Shown here: positions 50,193 through 58,870 of the stretch, piece by piece
Position numbering within the stretch: the first letter of the stretch is position 1
How the letters are laid out: every line of letters starts with the position of its first letter
DNA from: Sphingomonas aurantiaca
Lineage (GTDB): Bacteria > Pseudomonadota > Alphaproteobacteria > Sphingomonadales > Sphingomonadaceae
NCBI RefSeq assembly: GCF_003050705.1
Contig: NZ_QAOG01000001.1
Coordinates: forward strand, 789,105 to 853,104
Direction of reading: 5' to 3'
DNA length: 64,000 nucleotides
Translations under genes and position numbers: made by a program
Notes under the pieces: model-generated
Database searches by the model: none
What the model was told of the DNA's origin: nothing
The model's input: only the letters and a program-made list of their open reading frames with translations

Positions 50193-50225
50193 GGGCGGTG
50201 CCGAAAGGTACCGCCCTTTTCGTTT
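50193..50225 (+). terminator. Intrinsic terminator of the DUF1013 gene
   Basis: GGGCGGTGCC (50193-50202) pairs with GGTACCGCCC (50207-50216) around GAAA, followed by TTTTCGTTT. The loop and lower stem resemble the terminator at 49430. Confidence 0.93.
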
Positions 50226-50246
50226 GGGGCGCAGCGTCCTTCCATC

Positions 50247-50354
50247 ACACCTCCCCGGCGGAGGCCGGGGCCCAGTTGGGGGACGATCATGGCGACGGTG
50301 GCGCGCCGTTATCCTGACCTTTCCAACTGGACCCCGGCCTCCGCCGGGGAGGTG
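50247..50354. repeat. Palindromic element, family D
   Basis: CACCTCCCCGGCGGAGGCC on the left is mirrored by GGCCTCCGCCGGGGAGGTG on the right, with CCCAGTTGGG and CCAACTGGAC as the inner pair. With the terminator at 50193 it fills the 300-base gap 50156-50455. Confidence 0.9.
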
Positions 50355-50455
50355 GTTGAAGGTATAGCCGTTCCCTACCAGACGGCTGGCGCGGGCTGGC
50401 AGCTGACGAACCGATGCTGCTGGCCTGCAAACCGACCAGTTGCTAACCGCAACGC

Positions 50456-51520
50456 ATGGCCACCCAACCCGACACCGCGTTCGCGCCCACCAGCCACAAG
50501 GGCCTGACCTACCCGTTCGGCGGCGCAGAGCCCGCAAGCGGCGGCACGATGCAGGTCGCCCCCGGTATCGACTGGGTCCGCCTCCATATCCCCGGCCCAC
50601 TGAAGCACGTGAATTGCTGGCTGCTCGCCGATGGCGACGGCGACGCGCTCGTCGACACCGGCATGAACACCGCCCCCGCGCGCGACGCTTGGAAGGCCGT
50701 GTTCGCCGGTCCCAAGGCCGGCGTCCGAGTCACCCGGATGATCGGCACGCACTTCCACCCCGATCATATCGGCCTCGCTGGCTGGATGTGCGACCACCAC
50801 GCCGCCCCGTTGATCATGACGCGTGGCGAATGGCTGACCGCGCGCATGCTCGCCGCCGACGCGCGCGACTCGGTCCCGCCCGAGATGCTCGCCTTCTGGC
50901 ACGCCGCAGGCTGGGACGCCGCGCAGATCGCCCACGCCACCGCCAAGGGCTGGGCCGGCTTCCGCAAGATCATCACGCCATTGCCGCTCGGCTACACCCG
51001 CATCGAGGACGGCGACACGCTCACGATCGGCGCCCGCGACTGGCGGATCGTCACCGGCTCCGGCCACAGCCCCGAGCACGCCTGTCTGCTCGACGAGGCC
51101 GGCTGCATCCTCATCGCCGGCGACCAGGTCCTCCCGCGGATCAGCCCCAACGTCTCGCTCGGCGTCACCGAACCGGGCGCCGACCCGCTGGGCGAATGGT
51201 TCGCCTCGATCGCCAAGCTGAAGACGCTGCCGGCCGACCTGCTCGTCCTCCCCGGCCACGGCGACCCGTTCACCGGCCTCCACACGCGGCTCGACGCGAT
51301 GGACCGCGAGCACCGCGAGCGACTCGACGAACTCGCCGTCTTCCTCGCCGAGCCGCGGCGTGCGGTCGACTGTTTCGGCCGCCTCTTCCGCCGCGCGATC
51401 GGCCCCGACGTGCTCGGCATGGCGACCGGCGAGGCGCTCGCGCATCTCCGCCGCCTCGAGGTCGAGCGCCGCGCCGTGCGCGAAACGCACGATGGCGTGT
51501 GGTGGTGGCGCGCGACCTGA
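50456..51520 (+). CDS. Metallo-beta-lactamase fold hydrolase
   Basis: The protein has 354 residues. The zinc motif THFHPDHIG (HxHxDH) is intact. GSGHSPEH, AGDQVLP and LPGHGDPF supply the remaining ligands. It has an N-terminal segment and a C-terminal winged-helix-like tail (FGRLFRRAIGPDVLGMATGEALAHLRRLE) typical of the MBL subgroup associated with fatty-acid or hydroxyacylglutathione-type hydrolysis. The exact substrate is unknown. It starts a run of three same-strand genes, with the Tat-exported hydrolase 34 bases downstream. Confidence 0.87.
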   Translation: MATQPDTAFAPTSHKGLTYPFGGAEPASGGTMQVAPGIDWVRLHIPGPLKHVNCWLLADGDGDALVDTGMNTAPARDAWKAVFAGPKAGVRVTRMIGTHFHPDHIGLAGWMCDHHAAPLIMTRGEWLTARMLAADARDSVPPEMLAFWHAAGWDAAQIAHATAKGWAGFRKIITPLPLGYTRIEDGDTLTIGARDWRIVTGSGHSPEHACLLDEAGCILIAGDQVLPRISPNVSLGVTEPGADPLGEWFASIAKLKTLPADLLVLPGHGDPFTGLHTRLDAMDREHRERLDELAVFLAEPRRAVDCFGRLFRRAIGPDVLGMATGEALAHLRRLEVERRAVRETHDGVWWWRAT

Positions 51521-51554
51521 GCTAGCATGCGGCCAAATACAAGAGGATAGGCCC

Positions 51555-52424
51555 ATGTGCGACGAGCATACCGCAGACGATAACGAAGCCTATCTGGCGG
51601 GCGTCTCGCGCCGCCAGTTCGGCGTGATGACCGGTGCGATGGGGCTGACGATGCTCTTGCCCGCGCCCGCCAACGCCGCGGTCATCAAGGGCCGCGACGT
51701 GTCGATCACCACCCCCGACGGCAAGGCCGACGCCTATTTCGTCGCGCCCGCCACCGGCAAGCATCCCGGTGTACTCGTCTGGCCCGACGTGATGGGCCTG
51801 CGCCCCGCCTTCCGCCAGATGGCCGACCGGCTCGCGCAATCGGGCTATGCCGTGCTCGTCGTCAACCAGTTCTATCGCTCGACCAAGGCCCCCTTCCTCA
51901 ACCCCGGCGAATCCTACGACCAGCCCGCCGTCCGCGCGCGCATCGCGCCGTTCCGCGACGCGCTCACCGCCGACGGCACGGTCCGTGACGCAAAGGCCTT
52001 CACCGCCTTCATCGACGCGCAGCCGCAGACCGATCGCAAGCGTGGGCTGGCCACCACCGGCTATTGCATGGGCGGCCCGATGGTCATGCGCACCGCAGCG
52101 GCGGTCCCGGCTCGTTACCGGGCCGCGGCGACCTTCCACGGCGGCGGCTTCGTCACCGACACGCCCGACAGCCCGCATCTACTGATCCCGCAAATGAAGG
52201 CGCAGTACCTCATTGCGATCGCCGCCAACGACGACGCCCGCGCGCCCACCGAAAAGGACATGCTGCGCACCGCCCTTGCCGCCGCCAAGCTGCCCGCCGA
52301 GATCGAGGTCTATGCCGGCACGATGCACGGCTGGTGCCCACCCGATTCGAAAGTCTACAACGCGGCCCAGGCGGACAAGGCGTGGGCGCGGATGCTGGCC
52401 CTGTTCGACAAGGCGCTGGTGTAA
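51555..52424 (+). CDS. Dienelactone hydrolase family protein with twin-arginine signal
   Basis: The protein has 289 residues from the ATG at 51555. The N-terminus has a twin-arginine motif (SRRQFGV) and a hydrophobic stretch ending PAPANA, so Tat export to the periplasm is predicted. The hydrolase domain has the nucleophile cysteine in GYCMGGPM, an acid in the IAANDDARAP loop and a histidine in AGTMHGWCPP. Dienelactone-type hydrolases are normally cytoplasmic, so the Tat signal is notable, though Tat-exported members of this family are known. Ribosome site AGAGGAT. Confidence 0.87.
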   Translation: MCDEHTADDNEAYLAGVSRRQFGVMTGAMGLTMLLPAPANAAVIKGRDVSITTPDGKADAYFVAPATGKHPGVLVWPDVMGLRPAFRQMADRLAQSGYAVLVVNQFYRSTKAPFLNPGESYDQPAVRARIAPFRDALTADGTVRDAKAFTAFIDAQPQTDRKRGLATTGYCMGGPMVMRTAAAVPARYRAAATFHGGGFVTDTPDSPHLLIPQMKAQYLIAIAANDDARAPTEKDMLRTALAAAKLPAEIEVYAGTMHGWCPPDSKVYNAAQADKAWARMLALFDKALV

Positions 52425-52503
52425 GAAGCGTCTTCGCGTCCCGCTTGACCACGCAATCTCTCCATGAGACCATCGTTCACGATCCGTTCTCAAGGAGAGT
52501 CGC

Positions 52504-53118
52504 ATGACGTTGACCCTGTACACCAACCCGATGTCGAGAGGCCGGATCGCGCGGTGGATGCTCGAAGAGGTCGAGGCCGAGTATGAAACGGTCATCCTCG
52601 ACTACGAAACGACGATGAAGGCCGAGCCGTATCTGTCGATCAACCCGATGGCCAAGGTTCCGGCGATCGTCCACAACCACAAGACCGTGACCGAATGCGC
52701 CGCGATCTGCGCCTATCTCGCCGAGGCGTTCCCCGACGCCGATCTCGCGCCCCGCGACGAGGAACGCGCCGATTATTATCGCTGGCTGTTCTTCGCCGCC
52801 GGCCCGGTCGAGGCCGCGACCGGCAACCGCGCGCTCGGCGTCGTGCCCGATGCCGCGCAACAACGGATGATCGGCTATGGCAGCTTCGAGCGCGTGATCG
52901 ACGTGCTCGAACACGCGGTCGCCGCACACCCCTACATCGCCGGCGCGCGGTTCACCGCCGCGGACGTCTATGTCGGATCGCAGGTGATCTGGGGCATGCA
53001 GTTCGGCTGGCTCCCGAAGCGCGACGCGTTCGTAACATACGCCGCACGCCTGACGAACCGCGCACCCTATCTACGCGCCGCCGCCCTCGATGACGCAACG
53101 ATGGCTACAGCTGCGTAG
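52504..53118 (+). CDS. Glutathione S-transferase
   Basis: The protein has 204 residues. An N-terminal thioredoxin-like half (MTLTLYTNPMSRGRIARWMLEEV, key SRGR helix start) with the cis-Pro glutathione site NPMAKVPAI and TECAAICAYL is followed by an all-helical C-terminal half with FTAADVYVGSQ. The probable catalytic residue is Ser or Asn near residue 11. It has a strong AAGGAGAG ribosome site. A gene-free 1.15-kb tract follows. Confidence 0.92.
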   Translation: MTLTLYTNPMSRGRIARWMLEEVEAEYETVILDYETTMKAEPYLSINPMAKVPAIVHNHKTVTECAAICAYLAEAFPDADLAPRDEERADYYRWLFFAAGPVEAATGNRALGVVPDAAQQRMIGYGSFERVIDVLEHAVAAHPYIAGARFTAADVYVGSQVIWGMQFGWLPKRDAFVTYAARLTNRAPYLRAAALDDATMATAA

Positions 53119-54268
53119 GACGCAAGGGCAACGCTTGTTGATTGAGTGGCCACCGCCCGGACGAGCATGGCCGGGCGCCGCTCCGCCAGCCCCAGCCAAC
53201 CCCGTCATCCTGACGAAAGTCAGGACCCAGAGCCACGGACGCTGCGGTTGGTATCCTGGGTCCTGACGTTCGTCAGGATGACGGGGGGCGGGGGATGGCG
53301 CGCCGGATGTACCGACCATCAGCCGACGCTAAACGCACGAGTGCAACGCGGCTCAAGTAAACTACCCAGCCGGTCGAGCACCCGATCGGCGGCCGCGACG
53401 CCAGCGCCAGCCAACCCCGTCATCCTGACGAAAGTCAGGACCCAGAGCCACGGACGCTGCGGTTGGTATCCTGGGTCCTGACGTTCGTCAGGATGACGGG
53501 GGGCGGGGGGTGGCGCGCCGGATGTACCGACCATCAGCCGACGCTAAACGCACGAGTGCAACGCGGCTCAAGTAAACTACCCAGCCCGTCGAGCACCCCA
53601 TCGGCGGCCGCGACGCCAGCCCCACCCAACCCCGTCATCCTGACGAAAGTCAGGACCCAGAGCCACGGGCGCTGGCGGTCGATACCCTGGATCCTGGCCT
53701 GCGTCAGGATGACGGGACGTGGGGGGTGGCGCGCTGGACGTACCGACCTTCAGCCGACGCGAAAAACACGAGTGCAACGCGGCTCAAGATAACCACCCAG
53801 CCGGTCGAGCACCCGATCGGCGGCCGCGACGCCAACCCCACCCAACCCGTCATCCTGACGAAAGTCAGGACCCAGAGCCACGGACGCTGCGGTTGGTACC
53901 CTGGATCCTGACTTTCGTCAGGATGACGGGAGGTGGGGGCGCGCGCCGGGTGTCCCGATCATCAGTCGACGCGAAAAGCACGAGTGCAACGCCGCTCAAG
54001 TAAACATATCCATTCGGTCGAGCAGCGGATCGGCAGCCACGACGCCAACCCCAGCCAACCCCGTCATCCTGACGAAAGTCAGGATCCAGAGCCACGGGCG
54101 CTGCGGTTGGTATCCTGGATCCTGACTTTCGTCAGGACGACGGCAAGTCGGGCACCAAAGCCGAACGCATCGACCATCACCCGACCCAGGCAGCAGCCCG
54201 GCAACCCCGATCAAACAAACGAACAGAGCCGGCCCAAAGCCAGCCCCGCACCCGTCAGCAAACCCCGA
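53119..54268. repeat. 215-bp tandem array of a palindromic element (family A)
   Basis: Five copies of a 79-80 base palindrome start at 53204, 53419, 53634, 53849 and 54063, giving periods of 215, 215, 215 and 214 bases. Each palindrome reads GTCATCCTGACGAAAGTC...CTTTCGTCAGGATGAC (the right arm varies). Between copies is a 135-136 base spacer that is itself repeated; its recognisable blocks include ACGAGTGCAACGCGGCTCAA, CCGGTCGAGCACCCGATCGG and CGCGACGCCA. Units 1 and 2 are almost identical; units 3 and 4 are more diverged; the fifth has only the palindrome. The array proper spans about 53190-54141. The remainder of the gap (54142-54268) has no gene that I can support. Both flanking genes point towards the array. 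No open frame in it looks like a real protein. Confidence 0.95.
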
Positions 54269-54796
54269 TCAGGCCGCCCATTTCGCCAGCCAGTCGGCCA
54301 GCGCCTGCGGTCCCATCGAGCGTGCATCCGCGAGTTCCGTCTCATGCCCCGCGTTCAGCAGCCGGTTGCTGCGGGGATCGACGATCAGCACGGCCGGAAC
54401 GCCCTTCAGCCGCCCCTTGATGCCATAGCGAGCCGCGATCTGCCCGTTCTTGTCGAACCGGCCGATATCGACCGTGACGACGACGAACTTGCTGTCGACG
54501 AACCGCTTCATCTCGGGAAGATCGATCGTCCCCGCGAGCAGCCGGCAATCGAGGCACCAGTTGCCGCCGAGATCGATCAGCAACCGCTTGTGTGTCTTCA
54601 CCGCGCGCGCGCGCGCCGCGGCGACCTGCGCGTCGGCGTTCGCCTTCTCGTCATAGGGCAGCGGCAGCGGCGTCGGCAGCCGGTCGAAGCTGGTCGTGCT
54701 GATCCGCGGTGCCGAGACCGCGCCGCGTGGCGCAGCAGGCGCTGCAACGGCGGTCGCGAGCAGCGCGAGCGTGGCAAGGCGCTTGATCGACATCAT
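54269..54796 (-). CDS. Exported thioredoxin-fold protein
   Basis: The protein has 175 residues. An N-terminal signal peptide (MMSIKRLATLALLATAVAAPA) leads to a thioredoxin-like domain with the redox motif WCLDC (C81, C84) in NWCLDCRLL, and cis-Pro in KGVPAVLIVDP. It resembles DUF953/DsbD-gamma-type thioredoxins. It would act in the periplasm as a disulfide reductase. Its start codon overlaps the stop of the DEAD-box helicase gene by four bases, so it is translationally coupled to a cytoplasmic RNA helicase, an odd pairing. Confidence 0.87.
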   Translation of the reverse strand: MMSIKRLATLALLATAVAAPAAPRGAVSAPRISTTSFDRLPTPLPLPYDEKANADAQVAAARARAVKTHKRLLIDLGGNWCLDCRLLAGTIDLPEMKRFVDSKFVVVTVDIGRFDKNGQIAARYGIKGRLKGVPAVLIVDPRSNRLLNAGHETELADARSMGPQALADWLAKWAA

Positions 54797-56454
54797 TCAT
54801 ATCCTCCGATGACGGCATTGAGGAAGCTCGGGAACGGCCCGTTCCAGCCGTCATCCGCCGCCGGGTTGACCGGCTCGCGACGGCCCCGGTTCGCTTCACC
54901 CCGGTTCGCTTCACCCTGAGCCGCACGGACGGGCTCGGCACGCGGCGAGTCCTGCGGCGCGGCCTTGGGGCGTACCGGCTCGGCGGGCACCGTCACGAAG
55001 CGCGGCGTTGCAACCGGAGCGGGCGCGGGGGCAGGAGCGGGGGCAGGCGCGACCCGAACCGGCTCCACCGGAGCCGCAACCGGCGCCGCCGCGACGGCAC
55101 GCGCCGGCACGATCGCCGCGACCGGCTCGTCGATCGGCGTACGCTGCCACCGCGAGCGCTTCACCTCCGGCACGGGCTCGGCAGCAACCGGCTCGGCGGC
55201 GGCGGCCAGCACCTCGGCGACGATCGCGGGCGCGACCGTATCCGCGCGCGGGGCACGACGGTGCCGCGACCGCTCGCGACGCGGCGCCTGCACGTCGTCC
55301 TCGACGACGGGCGCGGGCGCAGCGGCCTTGGGCTCGCCACCCATGCTCAGCCGCTCGATCGTCTGGCCGGTCAGCTTCTCGATATTCTGGATGTTCTCGG
55401 AATCGTCGGGCGCGACGAACGTGTACGCGGTGCCGCTCGCGCCCGCGCGGCCGGTGCGACCGATCCGGTGGACGTAATCGTCCGGGTGCCACGGCGCGTC
55501 ATAGTTGAACACCGTCGACACGCCCTTGATGTCGAGCCCGCGCGCCGCGACGTCCGACGCGACCAGGATCGTCACCGCGCCCGTCTTGAACAGCTCGAGC
55601 TCGGCGAGCCGCTGCGGCTGTTCCATGTCGCCATGGATCTCGCCCGACTTGTAGCCCGCCTGCTTCAGCACCTTGTTCAGGTCGCGCACCGTCGTCTTGC
55701 GGTTGCAGAAGATGATCGCGTTGGTCACCTCGTCCTGCGCGAGGATGCGGCGCAGCGTCTCGCGCTTGGCGGTCTGGCTCGGCACCGGCACCAGATACTG
55801 CTTGATGTTGAGGTTGGTCGACGCCGGGCGCGACACCTCGATCGTCTTGGGATTGGTCAGGAACTTGTCCGCCAGCTTCTTGATCGGCGGCGGCATCGTC
55901 GCCGAGAACAGCAGCGTCTGGCGCTGCTTGGGCAGCTTGGTGCAGATTTCCTCGATGTCGGGGATGAAGCCCATGTCGAGCATCCGGTCCGCCTCGTCGA
56001 TCACCAGCAGCGAACAGCCGTTGAGCATGATCTTGCCGCGTCCGAACAGGTCCATCAGCCGGCCCGGCGTCGCGATCAGGACGTCGACGCCCTTTTCCAG
56101 CGCGGCGAGCTGGTCGCCCATCGACACGCCACCGATCAGCAGCGCCATCGAGAGGTGCGAATTGACGCCGTATTTCTCGAAATTCTCCGCCACCTGCGCG
56201 GCGAGTTCGCGCGTCGGCTCGAGAATGAGCGAACGCGGCATCCGCGCGCGGCTGCGGCCATGCGCCAGGATGTCGATCATCGGCAGCACGAACGACGCCG
56301 TCTTGCCGGTGCCCGTCTGGGCGATGCCGATGATGTCGCGCATCATCAGCACGGACGGGATCGCACCGGCCTGGATCGGGGTCGGCTCGGTATAGCCGGA
56401 GTCGGTGACTGCCTTCAGCAGTTCGTCGGAGAGGCCGAGATCGGCAAAACTCAT
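54793..56454 (-). CDS. DEAD-box RNA helicase with low-complexity C-terminal tail
   Basis: The protein has 553 residues from the ATG at 56454. The core (about 1-385) has the Q-motif region TEPTPIQ, Walker A AQTGTGKT, DEAD in VIDEADRMLDMGF, SAT in LFSATMP, and HRIGRTGRAG. Residues about 400-553 are rich in Ala, Pro, Val, Glu and Arg, including an (AP)n run, as in RhlE-type helicases. It remodels RNA in ribosome assembly or mRNA decay. The tail is probably an RNA-binding disordered region. Confidence 0.94.
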   Translation of the reverse strand: MSFADLGLSDELLKAVTDSGYTEPTPIQAGAIPSVLMMRDIIGIAQTGTGKTASFVLPMIDILAHGRSRARMPRSLILEPTRELAAQVAENFEKYGVNSHLSMALLIGGVSMGDQLAALEKGVDVLIATPGRLMDLFGRGKIMLNGCSLLVIDEADRMLDMGFIPDIEEICTKLPKQRQTLLFSATMPPPIKKLADKFLTNPKTIEVSRPASTNLNIKQYLVPVPSQTAKRETLRRILAQDEVTNAIIFCNRKTTVRDLNKVLKQAGYKSGEIHGDMEQPQRLAELELFKTGAVTILVASDVAARGLDIKGVSTVFNYDAPWHPDDYVHRIGRTGRAGASGTAYTFVAPDDSENIQNIEKLTGQTIERLSMGGEPKAAAPAPVVEDDVQAPRRERSRHRRAPRADTVAPAIVAEVLAAAAEPVAAEPVPEVKRSRWQRTPIDEPVAAIVPARAVAAAPVAAPVEPVRVAPAPAPAPAPAPVATPRFVTVPAEPVRPKAAPQDSPRAEPVRAAQGEANRGEANRGRREPVNPAADDGWNGPFPSFLNAVIGGYE

Positions 56455-56650
56455 GCAAATGTCCGGTAAATGGAGGGTGAAATGCACTGCCCTCAAGCGT
56501 TCCGGCGCTCGCCGATTTGTCGACAAATGTCAAGGAAACGTCGGTAGATTGACGTGGAAGTGGATGCAGCGGCGCATTCCCGTAGCGCGGCCAGTCCTGA
56601 TCGTGCCCAGTCCAGCCCCCGTCATCCTGATGCAGCCCCCTGCCAGTTCC

Positions 56651-56730
56651 GTCATCCTGACGAAAGTCAGGATCCAGAGCCACGTGCGTCAGCGTTGGTT
56701 ACCCTGGATCCTGACTTTCGTCAGGATGAC
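56651..56730. repeat. Palindromic element, family A (single copy)
   Basis: GTCATCCTGACGAAAGTC / GACTTTCGTCAGGATGAC arms, forward orientation as in the array. A 10-base fragment of the left arm (GTCATCCTGA) also sits at 56621. Apart from these the 352-base gap 56455-56806 holds the helicase leader and nothing else I can name. Confidence 0.9.
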
Positions 56731-56806
56731 GGGAAGAAGATGCAAAGTGCAGGCGCCCGTACTGCCGCAGATGCCGCACGCCATCCTTCTCCAACACTGC
56801 CTGCCG

Positions 56807-57274
56807 CTACTTCTTCGGCCGCAAGCTCTTGAACGCATCGATCTCGCAACGCGCGCCCGATCGCATCCGGATGGCGTCGCGCCCCTTGCAGATCTGCCCG
56901 TCGGGCCCCGGCCGCAGGTAGAAGCCCGAATAATAATCGAGCGGCTTGCAGTCGCCGTCGAGCCGCGCGCGCAGGCGCGTCGTATCGTCCATCACCAGAT
57001 CGACCGCGCCATCCTTGTTGAGCATCGCGCCCGCGATCGCGGCGACCGCGATGCATTTGGGGCCCTTATGCTCCTTCCATTCGCGCGGCGGTGCATAGCT
57101 GCGCGCGGGCATCCGGCTCATCCGGGGCACGCGGATGATGATGCGTTCGTGGATCGATACCTGCGCGATCTGCAGCCGGTCGAGCGCGACTCCTGGCTGC
57201 GGGGCATCGCGCATCGCCGCAGCGAAGGGGCCCGCGAGCGCGAGCAGGGTGGCGGGAATCGCGGGATGGATCAT
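56807..57274 (-). CDS. Conserved hypothetical protein with possible signal peptide
   Basis: The protein has 155 residues. A moderately hydrophobic start (MIHPAIPATLLALAGPFAAA) may be a signal peptide. The body contains HERIIIRVPRM, KGPKCIAVAAIAGAML, DDTTRLRARLDGDCKPLDYYSGFYL and RSGARCEIDAF. Four cysteines in the last 80 residues could form two disulfides. I believe it resembles a protein conserved in sphingomonads, but I have no function for it. Confidence 0.8.
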   Translation of the reverse strand: MIHPAIPATLLALAGPFAAAMRDAPQPGVALDRLQIAQVSIHERIIIRVPRMSRMPARSYAPPREWKEHKGPKCIAVAAIAGAMLNKDGAVDLVMDDTTRLRARLDGDCKPLDYYSGFYLRPGPDGQICKGRDAIRMRSGARCEIDAFKSLRPKK

Positions 57275-57336
57275 GCTGACGTAACCGTTAGGGCCAATCG
57301 TTGAACGCGCGATGAATTTTGTCTAGCACATCGACC

Positions 57337-58809
57337 GTGCCCGAAAATCAGACAGCAACCCTGACATCTTCGCAAGCCGCGATGCTGTCCGCACTTGCGC
57401 CGCTGCTCGACGCCAAGGCGATCGTCACCGACCCCGCGGACATCGATCCCTGGTTGCACGACTGGCGCGGCCGGTTCCACGGCGCGGCGCCCGCGATGCT
57501 CGCCCCCAGCTCGACCGCCGAGGTCGCGCTGATCGTCAAGGCGGCCGCCGCGCACCGCGTGCCGCTCGTCGCGCAGGGCGGCAACACCTCGATGGTTGGC
57601 GGCGCGACCGCACCCGCGGATGGCCACGCGCTGATCCTGTCGCTGCGCCGGATGAACCGCATCCGCCGCCTTGATGCCGACGCGGGGCTCGCGATCGCCG
57701 AGGCGGGCGTGATCCTCGCCGACCTCGACGGCGCGGCGCAAGCGCAAGGCTGGCGCTTCCCGCTGACGCTCGGCGCGCGCGGGACGGCGACGATCGGCGG
57801 GCTCGTCTCGACCAATGCGGGCGGCACCCAGGTGCTCAAGTTCGGCACGATGCGCGGGCTGGTCGCGGGCGTCGAGGCGGTGCTGGCCGATGGCAGCATC
57901 CATGACGGCCTGTCCGCGCTGAAGAAGGACAATCGCGGCTATGACCTCGATCAGCTGTTCATCGGCGCGGAGGGGACGCTGGCGATCGTGACCGCCGCCA
58001 CGCTGCGGCTCGCGCCCGCGATCGCCGCGCGCGGCACCGCCTGGGTCGGCATCGACTCCCCGCAGGCGGCGCTGCGGCTCCTGCGCAGGATGCAGGCGCG
58101 GACCGACGCGATCGAAAGCTTCGAGATCCTCCCCGCCGAATCGCTCGACGCAGCGATCGCGCACCTCCCCGACGCCCGCGCGCCGCTCTCCGGCCGGCAC
58201 CCCTGGCATCTTCTGATCGAGGCGACCTCGCCGACCACCGCGGGCGAATCCCCGTCCGCGTTGCTCGAACGACTGCTCGGCGACGCGCTCGCCGATGGCG
58301 CGCTCGCGGACGCGACGATCGCGGCGAGCGAAGCCCAGTCCGCGGCGTTCTGGCTGCTGCGCGATTCGCTGTCCGCCGCCGAGCGCGCGCTGGGCCCCGC
58401 GACGCAGCACGACATCTCGATCCCCGTCGAGACGATGCCGGACTTCATGATCGAGGCGGCGGCGGCGTGCGATGCGCGCTTTCCCGGCACGCATGCGAGC
58501 GGGTTCGGCCATCTCGGCGACGGCAACGTCCATTTCCACGTCCGCGCCGCGCCCGGCACCGACCCCGCGCGCTGGTATGCCGAGGATGCGCCGGTCGTCA
58601 CCCGCTTCGTCGGCGATCTGGTGACCGAAGCGGGCGGGTCGATCTCCGCCGAGCACGGCATCGGCCAGATGAAGCGCGACGAACTCGAGCGGCTGTCGTC
58701 GCCCGCGCGGATGACGGCGCTCCGCGCGATCAAGGCCGCGCTCGATCCGCTCGGGATCCTCAACCCGGGCAAGCTCGTCACACTTGCACGCCCGCCCGGC
58801 GCACCATAG
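57337..58809 (+). CDS. FAD-linked D-2-hydroxyacid dehydrogenase (GlcD/D2HGDH family)
   Basis: The protein has about 490 residues from a GTG; a TTG at 57319 and an ATG at 57382 are alternatives. The FAD-binding PCMH domain has VPLVAQGGNTSMVGGA and GARGTATIGGLVSTNAGGTQVLKFGTMRG (key GGxxxTNAGG). The C-terminal FAD-oxidase domain has HASGFGHLGDGNVHFHV and SAEHGIGQMKRDEL. It oxidises a D-2-hydroxy acid such as D-lactate, glycolate or D-2-hydroxyglutarate. Upstream, 62 bases separate it from the divergent hypothetical gene. Confidence 0.9.
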   Translation: MPENQTATLTSSQAAMLSALAPLLDAKAIVTDPADIDPWLHDWRGRFHGAAPAMLAPSSTAEVALIVKAAAAHRVPLVAQGGNTSMVGGATAPADGHALILSLRRMNRIRRLDADAGLAIAEAGVILADLDGAAQAQGWRFPLTLGARGTATIGGLVSTNAGGTQVLKFGTMRGLVAGVEAVLADGSIHDGLSALKKDNRGYDLDQLFIGAEGTLAIVTAATLRLAPAIAARGTAWVGIDSPQAALRLLRRMQARTDAIESFEILPAESLDAAIAHLPDARAPLSGRHPWHLLIEATSPTTAGESPSALLERLLGDALADGALADATIAASEAQSAAFWLLRDSLSAAERALGPATQHDISIPVETMPDFMIEAAAACDARFPGTHASGFGHLGDGNVHFHVRAAPGTDPARWYAEDAPVVTRFVGDLVTEAGGSISAEHGIGQMKRDELERLSSPARMTALRAIKAALDPLGILNPGKLVTLARPPGAP

Positions 58810-58870
58810 AGCCTCGCCCCAATCGGTGGCACCAGCCACCGGCGTTTGAACGACCGATCCGGAGAGTAAC

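Noticed and set aside
53119..54268. Short open frames in the tandem array, and a CRISPR reading of the array
   Set aside because: The frames repeat with the unit and have no ribosome sites. The repeat (79 bases) and period (215) are far too long for CRISPR, the spacers are themselves repeated, and no cas gene is near.
58824..58841. Stem-loop between the D-2-hydroxyacid dehydrogenase and SapC genes as a terminator
   Set aside because: The seven-base stem has no U-run; it may only be a local RNA structure.
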